A stretch of 22,466 nucleotides of DNA from JBFISM01 sp041608535. GTDB taxonomy: Bacteria; Actinomycetota; Acidimicrobiia; Spongiisociales; UBA5794. The position numbers and the translations under genes are program-made. The stretch lies in assembly GCA_041608535.1 (NCBI GenBank), contig JBFISM010000051.1, positions 1 to 22,466 of the forward strand, in the 5' to 3' direction. Positions 6,303 to 14,381 of the stretch are shown one piece after another (position 1 is the first letter of the stretch; each line of letters begins with the position of its first letter). The notes beneath the pieces were generated by a model. The model had not been told where the DNA came from. It did no database searches and was given only the letters and a program-made list of their open reading frames with translations.

Positions 6303-7192
6303 GAGGCCTCCTCGGCGGCGGCTACCACAGCATCTTCGATGGCTCGGCCCACGGCGACAAACGTGGCCTCTCCGGCGCTCTCCACATCACCGTCGCTCGA
6401 ACCGCAGGAGACGGCGAACACGACGTCGCCGTCGAATCGGGTGTGAGCCGGTCGGATGCAGGCTCCCATTGCATCGTGGGCCCGCACGATGAGTCTGCTC
6501 AGCTCGGGACGTGTGAAGGCCATGTCCGTGGCGACCGCGACCAGGGTGGTGGCCTCCCACGGGGTCGGCGGCATGACCGGCGGACCGGGCTCATGTGGTC
6601 CCCCGGTGAGCGGAGCTCCCGAGAGGGAAAAGACGTCTCCGACACAGTTGACCACGGCCAGCGCGGCCACGATGCCACCGGCAAAGGCGACGGTGCCCGA
6701 CCCGACCCCACCCGGACGCATCGCATCGACGCCACGCCACACGGCCACGGTGGCACCGCAGCCGGCGCCCACGGCGCCGGTCGCCACCGGAGCAGTGGAC
6801 CGGGCGTGATACGCCGCGGCACCTTCGGCCGGCCCGGGACGCATCGAGCCGTCGCCGCGGAGCAGATCGAACAGAATCGCAGCCGGCACGATGGGCACCG
6901 GGCCCGCGCTGGTGGGATGACCCCGGCCGTCGGTCTCGAGTGCGGCCACGACACCATCGGCAGCCGCCAGCCCGAATGCCGAGCCTCCGGAGAACACGAG
7001 CGCCTGGATCGCCTCCACCCGATTGCCCGGAGCGAGCAGGGCGGTCTCGCGGGTTCCCGGTGCGGCACCTCGCACCTCCACGGCAGCCACGTTTGGTTCG
7101 GGAAACGACATCACGGTCACTCCCGTGGCCGCACGCCGATCGCTCCAGTGCCCGACCTCGACCCCCGCAACTGCGGTCAGCGAAGTGTTCAT
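6299..7192 (-). CDS. P1 family (DmpA/S58) peptidase
   Basis: The protein resembles the DmpA-type autoprocessing aminopeptidases (Ntn-like fold, family S58/P1). The start is the ATG at 7192 (MNTSLTAVAGVEVGHWSD), which overlaps the alr stop as ATGA, giving 297 residues. Supporting segments are the N-terminal VEVGHWSD, the GGSAFGLAAADGV stretch (69-81), GAVGAGCGATV, GGVGSG, VNCVGDVF (conserved Asn182) and TTLVAVATD. The last matches the start of the beta chain in DmpA and BapA, so Thr215 would be the nucleophile freed by self-cleavage. The residue before it is Ala, where the better-known enzymes have Gly. The substrate cannot be told from sequence. Placement between alr and a DNA glycosylase gives no clear functional hint. 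Confidence 0.9.
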   Translation of the reverse strand: MNTSLTAVAGVEVGHWSDRRAATGVTVMSFPEPNVAAVEVRGAAPGTRETALLAPGNRVEAIQALVFSGGSAFGLAAADGVVAALETDGRGHPTSAGPVPIVPAAILFDLLRGDGSMRPGPAEGAAAYHARSTAPVATGAVGAGCGATVAVWRGVDAMRPGGVGSGTVAFAGGIVAALAVVNCVGDVFSLSGAPLTGGPHEPGPPVMPPTPWEATTLVAVATDMAFTRPELSRLIVRAHDAMGACIRPAHTRFDGDVVFAVSCGSSDGDVESAGEATFVAVGRAIEDAVVAAAEEAS

Positions 7193-8295
7193 CGCTGACC
7201 GCCGCGATAGCGCCGGGGCATGCGCGGCCCGAACCGGCACACGATCTCATAGTTGATCGTTCCCAGGTGATCGGCCCACTCCTCAGCGGCGATGTGCTCA
7301 CCGGCCTGGCCCCCCAACAGAACCACCTCGTCTCCGACTGCAACCGGTCGATCACCCAGATCGAGCACGATCTGGTCCATCGTGATGGACCCGGCGAACG
7401 GTACCCGCTCGCCCCGGATCAGCACCTGCGCTCCCAGCGAGGACAAACGTCGCGCCAACCCGTCCGCGTATCCGACGGGCGCCGTGGCCACCGTCGACTC
7501 CGCCGGTAGCGGCCGCCGCCTCCCGTAGGACGGTCGCGCACCTGCAGGGAGACGTTGCACGTGGCTGACATGGGTCACCACCCGCATCGCCGGCCGCAGG
7601 CCCAGATGATCGCCGACGTTGGGCGCAGGCAGCATGCCGTACATGCCGAGCCCGAGACGCACCATGTCGAAGCGGGCGTCGGCCCGTCCCACCGCACCAG
7701 CCGTGTTGGCAGCGTGAAGGATCCCCGGATCGATCCCGCTGCGGCGCATCAGCGCAACGAAGTCCTCGAACACGTCGAGCTGGCGCCGCGTGAAGTCGGG
7801 GTCCTCCTCGGCGACGGCCAAGTGCGTCCACACCCCACCCAGACTCGCCGTCTGCCCCGCTGCGATGCTCTCGACCAGCGCGAGCGCGTCGCCCCGCGAT
7901 GCGCCGACCCGGTGCATCCCGGTATCGACCTTGAGATGGACCTCGACCGGCCGATCGGACGCCGCAACCAGCGCATCGAGGAAGATGCGGGTGTAGACGG
8001 TGGGAACGAGATCCCACTCCACGACGTCACCGGCCGTGCTCGAAGGCGGCTCGGAAAGCAACAGGATGGGCGCATCGATTCCCGCTTCCCGCAAGCGGAT
8101 ACCTTCCTCGACGAGGGCGACTGCGAGCCACCTTGCGCCCGCCTCGAGCGCGACGTGCGCCACCGGCACGTCACCATGTCCGTAGCCATCAGCCTTGACG
8201 ACGGCACACACCTCAGCCGGCGCCACCTCGGCGACGACCGTTCGCACATTGTGTGCGATCGCATCCAGGTCGATCTCGATCCATGTGGGTCTCAC
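7189..8295 (-). CDS. alr: Alanine racemase
   Basis: Alr interconverts L- and D-alanine using PLP, supplying D-Ala for peptidoglycan. The GTG start (VRPTWIEIDLDAIAHNVR) overlaps the nnrD/E stop as GTGA. The same frame stays open far upstream, but that part is antisense-like Arg-rich filler. At 368 residues it has a normal length. The PLP lysine is Lys34 in AVVKADGYGHG. LKVDTGMHRVG, HAANTAG, RLGLGMYG, the catalytic-Tyr motif VGYADGLARR, the SITMDQ segment and C-terminal TINYEIVC are all present. Its neighbours are the NAD(P)H-hydrate repair enzyme and the P1 peptidase. Confidence 0.98.
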   Translation of the reverse strand: MRPTWIEIDLDAIAHNVRTVVAEVAPAEVCAVVKADGYGHGDVPVAHVALEAGARWLAVALVEEGIRLREAGIDAPILLLSEPPSSTAGDVVEWDLVPTVYTRIFLDALVAASDRPVEVHLKVDTGMHRVGASRGDALALVESIAAGQTASLGGVWTHLAVAEEDPDFTRRQLDVFEDFVALMRRSGIDPGILHAANTAGAVGRADARFDMVRLGLGMYGMLPAPNVGDHLGLRPAMRVVTHVSHVQRLPAGARPSYGRRRPLPAESTVATAPVGYADGLARRLSSLGAQVLIRGERVPFAGSITMDQIVLDLGDRPVAVGDEVVLLGGQAGEHIAAEEWADHLGTINYEIVCRFGPRMPRRYRGGQR

Positions 8296-9716
8296 CAGGC
8301 GTAGCCACCCATCGCCGTCGCCAGCTGGGGGGCCGTCACCGCCCCCGTCTTGGCCAGCTCGGCGCCGCCGCGCCCGTGCCAGTATGCGCCGGACAGCGCT
8401 GCGGTCTCCGGGTCGAGGCCTCGCGCCCAGAGTGCCGCGATCACACCGGCGAGGACATCGCCGGTCCCAATGGTCGCCAGCTCTGGACCGCCCGACGTCA
8501 CCGCCCACCGCAGCTCGCCGATCACGAATGTGGGCGAGCCTTTCAGGAGCCACACGTCGTCGGTCTCCGTTGCGGCGGCCACAGCGGCGTCGAACGATGC
8601 GGGAGATCCGGTCAGTCGTGCGAACTCCCCGGCGTGCGGGGTGAGGACCGTCGCCGATTGTCTGGCAACGAGCGGTCCGATCCCAGGCAACCCGTTGAGC
8701 CCGTCGGCGTCGAGGAGCAACCCCCCGGTCCAGCGCAAGACGAGCTGGCGAACGAACCCATCGACCTCGAGCCCGAGACCCGGGCCCAGCACCATGACGT
8801 CGAAACGAGATGCCGCCTCCAGGACCTCGTCGACGTCCTGGGGCCCGAGGTGCGTTCCGGAGCCGACCCCGCGAGTCATCAACCCGGGGGCCTGCGCCGC
8901 ATACACACCCTGGAGGCGGTTGGGCACCATGAGCGTCACGGCACCGGCTCCCATGGTCAGTGCGGCGTTGGCGGCGAGAAGCGGCGCCCCCGTGAGTCCC
9001 GGCGAACCCCCGACGACCACGACCGAGCCGGCCGACCATTTGTGATCGTGGCGGTTGCGAACCGGGCGTGGAGCATCCTCCTCCTCGCAAACCATGAACA
9101 CCGACTCCGGACGCAGCCCGAGGTGGGCGAAACCGATCTCGGCGACGCTGACGGTGCCGCAGTGATCGGGGCCGTCTGCAAGAAGATGACCCGTCTTGAG
9201 GGCGGCGAATGTCACCGTGTGCATCGCTCGGAACGTCGGCGTGGCAGCCCGCCCCGTAGCGGCATCGAGTCCCGACGGCACATCCACAGCCACTACGGGG
9301 GTATCGGTCGCGGTCCACGGATGAATCGATTCCGGGAGCTCGCCGCGAAACCCGACGCCGAAGAGCGCATCGATGATCATCACCGCCGCCTCGGGAGCAC
9401 CCAGGTCCGCCACGGGCACCCCGGCGGCTCGAGCGGCAGCTGCGGCGTGACCTGCCACCGTGTCTGGCGCAGGGCTCTTCCACGATCGCACCTCGACGGC
9501 CACCCCACGTCTCCGCAAGTGCCGAGCTGCCACGTACCCGTCGCCCCCGTTGTTGCCCGGACCGGCCAGCACGACGACCTTGTCGCCGTAGCCCGCACCA
9601 AGCCGTGCAGCCGCCAGCGCAACTGCATAGCCGGCTCGCTCCATGAGATCGGAAACGGCGTCGCCGGCGGCGCTGTCGAGACGAGCTGCCTCTTCGGGGG
9701 TGATGACGGGCTTCAC
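8292..9716 (-). CDS. nnrDE: Bifunctional NAD(P)H-hydrate epimerase / ADP-dependent dehydratase
   Basis: This is a fused repair enzyme that converts damaged NADHX and NADPHX back to NADH and NADPH. The N-terminal YjeF_N epimerase domain shows AGPGNNGGDGYVAARHL (51-67), DALFGVGFRG and VDVPSGLDAATG. The C-terminal dehydratase domain, from about residue 226, shows SVVVVGGSPGLTGAPLLAA, VLGPGLG, LLLDADGLN, LTPHAGEFARL and TIGTGDVLAGVIAA. The GTG start at 9716 (VKPVITPEEAARLD) agrees with the usual family N-terminus and gives 474 residues. GTG at 9788 and ATG at 9773 are alternatives, and no good ribosome-binding site separates them. The stop overlaps alr. Confidence 0.95.
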   Translation of the reverse strand: MKPVITPEEAARLDSAAGDAVSDLMERAGYAVALAAARLGAGYGDKVVVLAGPGNNGGDGYVAARHLRRRGVAVEVRSWKSPAPDTVAGHAAAAARAAGVPVADLGAPEAAVMIIDALFGVGFRGELPESIHPWTATDTPVVAVDVPSGLDAATGRAATPTFRAMHTVTFAALKTGHLLADGPDHCGTVSVAEIGFAHLGLRPESVFMVCEEEDAPRPVRNRHDHKWSAGSVVVVGGSPGLTGAPLLAANAALTMGAGAVTLMVPNRLQGVYAAQAPGLMTRGVGSGTHLGPQDVDEVLEAASRFDVMVLGPGLGLEVDGFVRQLVLRWTGGLLLDADGLNGLPGIGPLVARQSATVLTPHAGEFARLTGSPASFDAAVAAATETDDVWLLKGSPTFVIGELRWAVTSGGPELATIGTGDVLAGVIAALWARGLDPETAALSGAYWHGRGGAELAKTGAVTAPQLATAMGGYAW

Positions 9717-9813
9717 GTGGCGTGGCCGCAGGGCATGGACGGATGCTACCGGCCGGTCGCAGCCCCATCGCATGACCGCATCGCGCACTCGAAACGGGTC
9801 GAACGACGGCTGC

Positions 9814-11079
9814 TCAGAACCGGAACGAGCACGTCGTCGCCTCCGGCATCTGGACGGTCACCGGAGCGGGGCAATCCGCAGCGGGTCCGAGCTGAGCCCC
9901 GACGAGCCAGGCGGCGCGTCCGGCGTCGAGAACCACGAACGGCCCTGAGGCACCCGCAAACGGCAGCGTGGTGACGGTTGTGCCAAATCTGGTGCCGTCG
10001 CTGCGCCACAGACCAGTGAGTCTTCCTTGAGGTGAGTCTGTGGCGAAGTACACGTGATCCCCCGTCGGATCCCAAGCGACGAACCGTGGGGCGCCGGCTC
10101 CGATCGCATATTCGGTGAGCACCACGACGACGGGATCGGTGGCGATGTCGGCGATGCGCACCACGGCCTCGGTGGTGATGACGACGAGCTGAGAGCCGTC
10201 GGGTGACCATGCGGCGGCCGTGTGATCGATTGGGCCGAGCCCCCGGGCGAGAGGCACCTCGATCCGACTCTGCGCCGCAACGTTGTCGACGAACAGCGAA
10301 CGGCAATCGTGGGTGCACCACGCCACCAGCGGACCGGTCGTGGCCACCACCAACGCACCGCTTTCGTCGGTGATCTGCTCGATCTCATTCGCACCCGGTC
10401 GCCACAGGAACAGACCATCGATGGCGTCGAGGAGAACACCGTCGGCCACCGCGGCCGCCGGCACACCTCGCTTGGGAATCTCCACGGCCGGTCGCAGGAC
10501 CTCGCCCTCGAGCGACACCTTGGTCAGCACCGGGATGGGGACCGGTTCGGCGAGCGAACGCACGTCCACCAGCCACAGAGCGCCGTCCGGGCTCCGCAGG
10601 TAATACGACGCCGCAGGGATGGGCTGGGTCTGCCGGGTCGCCAGCGACACCACCTCTATGGTTTGCCCGCCGACCACGAGGACATCGCCGATGTGGTCGA
10701 GCTGGGCTCGCTGCGACTGGCGCAGGAGCCCGGCACTGTCTCTGGTGGCGATGCGGCGGTCGGGATCGACATAGAGCAACCCGTCCAAGCCATCGTCGAA
10801 CACCAGGATGACGTTGGTCTCCTCTCCGAACGCCGGACCTCGCAGCGAGAATCGAGGATCCACCCCCAACGACGGCGGACGGGCGTCGGGTTGCGGTGGG
10901 ATCTCCGCAACGAGGTCCTCGCCGATGCCGCTGCGGCCGAGCACCAGCAGCAAGGCGGCTGCCGTGACGACGGCGACCGCAAGACCGATCCAGGGTCGTC
11001 TCGGTCTGGCCGGAGCGGGTTCGGTGTCAACGACATCGATCAGGACAACACCATCACCAGCGGTGGGATCGCCGTCCAC
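9814..11079 (-). CDS. Membrane-anchored beta-propeller-like protein, unknown function
   Basis: The 421-residue product starts at GTG. It has a short N-terminal cytoplasmic segment rich in Asp, Pro and Arg, then one hydrophobic helix at about 31-48 (IGLAVAVVTAAALLLVL). A long extracytoplasmic part follows, made of beta-strand repeats such as SPDGALWLVDV, AWSPDGSQLVVIT and AWDPTGDHVYFATD, which are the TolB/WD40-type blade signature. Two Cys pairs (WCTHDC; DC...TTC near the end) fit disulfides outside the membrane. No enzyme motif was seen. It lies between acpS (45 bp) and nnrD/E and is probably co-transcribed. I cannot assign a function. The fold is inferred from the repeated strand pattern. 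Confidence 0.75.
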   Translation of the reverse strand: MDGDPTAGDGVVLIDVVDTEPAPARPRRPWIGLAVAVVTAAALLLVLGRSGIGEDLVAEIPPQPDARPPSLGVDPRFSLRGPAFGEETNVILVFDDGLDGLLYVDPDRRIATRDSAGLLRQSQRAQLDHIGDVLVVGGQTIEVVSLATRQTQPIPAASYYLRSPDGALWLVDVRSLAEPVPIPVLTKVSLEGEVLRPAVEIPKRGVPAAAVADGVLLDAIDGLFLWRPGANEIEQITDESGALVVATTGPLVAWCTHDCRSLFVDNVAAQSRIEVPLARGLGPIDHTAAAWSPDGSQLVVITTEAVVRIADIATDPVVVVLTEYAIGAGAPRFVAWDPTGDHVYFATDSPQGRLTGLWRSDGTRFGTTVTTLPFAGASGPFVVLDAGRAAWLVGAQLGPAADCPAPVTVQMPEATTCSFRF

Positions 11080-11124
11080 AACCGTCAGCCTATATGCGGT
11101 TCACCGGCCGGTTTGCGGTGCGGA

Positions 11125-11577
11125 TCAAACATCCCGCCGGAAGTACTCACCCGGGTAGTCGATCGACCCCGACGGCATGACCTGCAATCCACCCGGCACC
11201 GGCCCGTCGCGTAGCGACATCGCATACACCATGGCGTCGGTTGCAGTGTGCGTGATCGTCACCAGCACCCGCACGACACCGAGCGTCTCGGCACGCCGTG
11301 CGGCGGTCCCCCGGAGGTTCACCCGAGGCGCCCCACCACCGGTGATCTCGACGTCCTTCCAGTGAATCATGCGCCAGCCTGTCCCCAGGCTCTTCATCAC
11401 CGCCTCTTTGCCGGCGAAGCGGGCGGCGAGCCGTCCGGATGGATCGGCATAGCGGTGGGCATAGTCCCACTCATGGTCGGTGAATATGCGCCGCTTGAAG
11501 TGTTCGCCGTACTTGCGATACAGCCGGCGCACCCTGTCGATCTCCGCCAGGTCTATGCCCAGACCGACGACGTCCAT
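11125..11577 (-). CDS. acpS: Holo-[acyl-carrier-protein] synthase AcpS
   Basis: AcpS transfers 4'-phosphopantetheine from CoA to apo-ACP. The ATG at 11577 gives MDVVGLGIDLAEIDRV. The metal-binding Asp9 (GIDLAEIDR) and Glu58 (FAGKEAVMKSLGTG) are in place, as are RIFTDHEWDYA and the VTITHTATDAMVYAM strand. The product is 150 residues, about 25 longer than the usual ~120-126. The extra C-terminal segment (DGPVPGG...SIDYPGEYFRRDV) does not resemble the core family. The next gene, the beta-propeller protein, starts 45 bp downstream. acpS followed by the NAD(P)H-hydrate repair gene and alr is a common actinobacterial order. Confidence 0.95.
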   Translation of the reverse strand: MDVVGLGIDLAEIDRVRRLYRKYGEHFKRRIFTDHEWDYAHRYADPSGRLAARFAGKEAVMKSLGTGWRMIHWKDVEITGGGAPRVNLRGTAARRAETLGVVRVLVTITHTATDAMVYAMSLRDGPVPGGLQVMPSGSIDYPGEYFRRDV

Positions 11578-11623
11578 ACGGGGCACGATAGAGCGCATGC
11601 GCCGCTTGGGGCGGATGCTGCGC

Positions 11624-12328
11624 TCAATCCACGCGGATGCGAGTGCCCATCAGATCGGAGAAGGCGTAGAACAAGAAGATGAGTGGTGCGAACCGGTAGC
11701 CATTGCTCCACAGGATGAACGAGAGCACCACCGCCAGCACGATGCCGACGATACGGGTGTGCCGCTCACCGTTGACGGGATCGATCGCCGTCCAGAATTC
11801 GCGAAGCATTCGCGACCCGTCGAGCCCACCAACCGGGACCCAATTGATCAACCCCCAGAAGATCGATACCCAAACGAAGGCCTGCACCGAAAACGCCACA
11901 TACTCGCCGGAGTGACCGAGCACCCAGAAAAAATCGCTGAATATCGATGAGGCGAACAGCCGAGGAGCTTCACCGAACACACCCGCCCGCGCCGCGTAGA
12001 AGACCGCTACGCCAACTGCGATCTCCAAACCCGAACCGGCTGCCGAGACCAAAAACCGCTTCCTCTTGTCGAAAGGCCCGTCGGAACCGGGTCGCCACTG
12101 TGTGTAGCCACCCATGAGGTGGAGCGTCACATTCTCCACCCGACCACCAAAGCGACGCACCGTGAGCGCATGGCCGAACTCGTGGAGCAGCACGGAAGCG
12201 CCCGCAGCGACCATCCACAACACGATCGCCACGGCGGACAGACCGGAATCGATCACGAAGAACAGTGCGACGATGAAGAACGAGAAGTGCAGCCTCACCG
12301 GGAAGTCGAGCGTGCGGAACGTGATCAC
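11624..12328 (-). CDS. Site-2-type M50 metalloprotease, membrane-embedded
   Basis: A 234-residue multi-pass membrane protein with the M50 zinc motif HEFGH at 49-53 in a hydrophobic helix. A second motif, NWVPVGGLDGSR (around 162-173), contains the third metal ligand, Asp170. Hydrophobic segments lie near 12-26, 31-52, 93-116, 143-165 and 190-222. Such proteases cut transmembrane helices, for example anti-sigma factors, but no partner is visible here. The GTG start lies 5 bp after the glmS stop and acpS begins 46 bp downstream, so it is probably co-transcribed with both. No PDZ or CBS domain is present, so this is a minimal form. Confidence 0.9.
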   Translation of the reverse strand: MITFRTLDFPVRLHFSFFIVALFFVIDSGLSAVAIVLWMVAAGASVLLHEFGHALTVRRFGGRVENVTLHLMGGYTQWRPGSDGPFDKRKRFLVSAAGSGLEIAVGVAVFYAARAGVFGEAPRLFASSIFSDFFWVLGHSGEYVAFSVQAFVWVSIFWGLINWVPVGGLDGSRMLREFWTAIDPVNGERHTRIVGIVLAVVLSFILWSNGYRFAPLIFLFYAFSDLMGTRIRVD

Positions 12329-12333
12329 GTCCG

Positions 12334-14157
12334 CTATTCCACAGTGACCGACTTGGCCAGATTGCGCGGTTGGTCGATGTCGTGCTCGCGTAGCTTCGCC
12401 ACGTGATAGGCGAGCAGCTGGAGAGGCACGATCGCAGCAACCGGGCTCAACAGATCATCGGTGCGCGGGATGCGCAGCACCGCATCGGCGAACTGCGTGA
12501 TGGCGGTGTCGTCCTCGTATGCAACGGCCAGCACAGTGGCGCCTCGTGCCAGGACCTCCTGAACTGCGGACATCGTCTTGTCGTAGACGGCGGTTTGGGT
12601 GAGCACCACCACCACTGGAGTGCCTTTGGTCACGAGCGCCAGCGTGCCGTGCTTCAGCTCGCCGGCCGGCATGGCCTCGGAATGGACATAGCTGATCTCT
12701 TTGAGCTTGAGCGAGCCCTCCATGGCCACCGCATAGTCCAGTCCGCGGCCGATGAAGTAGATGTCGTCGGCGTCGACGACGCTGGCCGCGGCAGCCGCAA
12801 CGGTCTCCTCGTCTTCCAGGACGGCTTCGACTTGTGCCGGGAGCAGATGTAACCCGTGGGTCACCCGGTCATACAGACCCTGATCGACGACACCGCGCGT
12901 CTTGCCGATGCGCAGCGCAAGCAGGTATTGGGCTATGAGCATCGCCATATACGCCTTGGTCGAGGCCACCGAGATCTCCGGACCCGCCCGCGTGTACAAG
13001 ATGTCGTCCGCTTCGCGGCTCAACGTCGAACCCACGACATTCGTGACCGCCAGCAACCGCGAGCCCCGCACCTTGGCGAGGCGGGCAGCCGCCAGCGTGT
13101 CCGCTGTCTCTCCGGATTGGGAGATCGCCAGCGTCAGGCTGCCGGGAGCGATGAGCGGATCCGCGTAGCGGAGCTCGTGGGCGAACTCGACCGAAGTCGG
13201 GATCCGCAGGATGCGCTGGAAGATCTCGCGCCCGACCAACCCGGCGTGCAACGCCGTGCCGCACGCCGTCACCCAGATCTTGTCGAGATTGCGGACGAAG
13301 AAATCGTCGAAGTGGACGTCCTCCAACACGACGTCGCCGTGGATGTCGATGCGTCCACCTACGGTCTCGGTGACCACCCTGGGCTGCTCGAAGATCTCCT
13401 TGAGCATGAAATGCTCGTAGCCGCCCTTCTCCGCTTGCTCCGCATCCCACTCGACGTGCAACACCTCACGATCCACCCTGCCACCCTCGATCTTCTCGAT
13501 GGTCGCGCCTGCGGAGTCGACGATGACCATCTCTCCATCCTCGACGATGAGAAAGTCACGGGTGTGGTGGAGGACCGCGGGGATGTCACTGGCGAGAAAC
13601 GTCTCGTCCTGGCCCAGACCGACGACGAGCGGGCTCACCCGGCGTACCGCAACTATCCGCCCCGGTTCCAGCTCGGTCATGACCACCAGCGCATACGCCC
13701 CCTCGGCGTGCACGATGGCCCGCCTCACCGCGGCGACGATGTCACCGTCGTACTCGTTGGCGACGAGGTGAGCGAGGATCTCGCTGTCGGTGTCGGAGGT
13801 GAAGGTATGACCGTTCTCGCCGAGGACGGATCGCAGCTGGTGGAAGTTCTCGATGATGCCGTTGTGCACCACGACGAACTTCCCCGAAGGGTCGGTGTGG
13901 GGGTGGGCATTCGCGTCGCTCGGCTCCCCGTGAGTCGCCCAGCGGGTATGACCGATACCGACGTGGCCATCGAGGGGATGGGCGTCGAGGATGTCGCTGA
14001 GCCGGTCGATCTTTCCCTGGGTCTTGCGAACGTGGATCGCACCGTTCGCAACGGCGATCCCCGCCGAGTCGTAGCCGCGATACTCGAGACGCCGCAATCC
14101 GTCGAGAATGACAGACGCTGCTGCTTTGGGGCCGACGTAGCCCATGATTCCGCACAT
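12334..14157 (-). CDS. glmS: Glucosamine-fructose-6-phosphate aminotransferase (isomerizing)
   Basis: GlmS makes glucosamine-6-phosphate from fructose-6-phosphate and glutamine, the first step to UDP-GlcNAc. The ATG at 14157 gives MCGIMGYVG, with the catalytic Cys exposed after Met removal; this fixes the start, and AGGAGG lies 11 nt upstream. The product has 607 residues. The N-terminal glutaminase domain (about 1-235) shows RLEYRGYDSAGIA, TRWATHGEPSD.NAHPH and HNGIIENF. Two SIS domains follow (ACGTALHAG, SQSGETADT, SVASTKAY; PAGELKHGT), and the C-terminus is the canonical QPRNLAKSVTVE. A 322-bp hairpin-rich leader separates it from glmM, the later step of the same pathway. Confidence 0.98.
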   Translation of the reverse strand: MCGIMGYVGPKAAASVILDGLRRLEYRGYDSAGIAVANGAIHVRKTQGKIDRLSDILDAHPLDGHVGIGHTRWATHGEPSDANAHPHTDPSGKFVVVHNGIIENFHQLRSVLGENGHTFTSDTDSEILAHLVANEYDGDIVAAVRRAIVHAEGAYALVVMTELEPGRIVAVRRVSPLVVGLGQDETFLASDIPAVLHHTRDFLIVEDGEMVIVDSAGATIEKIEGGRVDREVLHVEWDAEQAEKGGYEHFMLKEIFEQPRVVTETVGGRIDIHGDVVLEDVHFDDFFVRNLDKIWVTACGTALHAGLVGREIFQRILRIPTSVEFAHELRYADPLIAPGSLTLAISQSGETADTLAAARLAKVRGSRLLAVTNVVGSTLSREADDILYTRAGPEISVASTKAYMAMLIAQYLLALRIGKTRGVVDQGLYDRVTHGLHLLPAQVEAVLEDEETVAAAAASVVDADDIYFIGRGLDYAVAMEGSLKLKEISYVHSEAMPAGELKHGTLALVTKGTPVVVVLTQTAVYDKTMSAVQEVLARGATVLAVAYEDDTAITQFADAVLRIPRTDDLLSPVAAIVPLQLLAYHVAKLREHDIDQPRNLAKSVTVE

Positions 14158-14168
14158 ACGCGTGCAAA

Positions 14169-14181
14169 CCTCCTGAGGAGG
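14169..14181 (-). promoter_or_regulatory. Small hairpin over the glmS Shine-Dalgarno
   Basis: On the minus strand the sequence is CCTCC-TCA-GGAGG, with the second arm being the ribosome-binding site of glmS. The 5-bp stem could hide the site, so translation may depend on opening it. It might also be a chance duplication of purine and pyrimidine runs. Confidence 0.5.
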
Positions 14182-14364
14182 AACGGCGCACCACGAGCGG
14201 AGCCACAGGCTCCGGGTCACCCCGCTGCGGCCTCTGTTCCTCGGATCGCTCCGAGGGTTTGCTCCGCAGCGTCACGACCGTGACCGGCCGAGAGGGCATC
14301 CGCCGATACTTTCGATAACCCTCTTCCTCGTCGCCTCACCTGTGACGGTGAGGGCAGGCGCTAC

Positions 14365-14381
14365 AACGGTGGATCACCGTT
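14365..14381. repeat. Perfect 7-bp inverted repeat, 3-nt spacer
   Basis: The sequence is AACGGTG-GAT-CACCGTT. It is compact enough to be either an RNA hairpin or a dimeric repressor operator, and lies about 210 bp upstream of glmS and 100 bp past the glmM stop. Confidence 0.6.

Noticed and set aside
8296..9768. An upstream extension that would make alr an 859-residue protein
   Set aside because: The added part overlaps nnrD/E in another frame and is Arg-rich filler. The GTG at 8295 with the GTGA overlap and the normal racemase N-terminus fixes the start.
8253..9974. A 573-codon plus-strand open frame
   Set aside because: It is antisense to the NAD(P)H-hydrate repair gene, with no family similarity and an Arg/His-rich composition typical of shadow frames.
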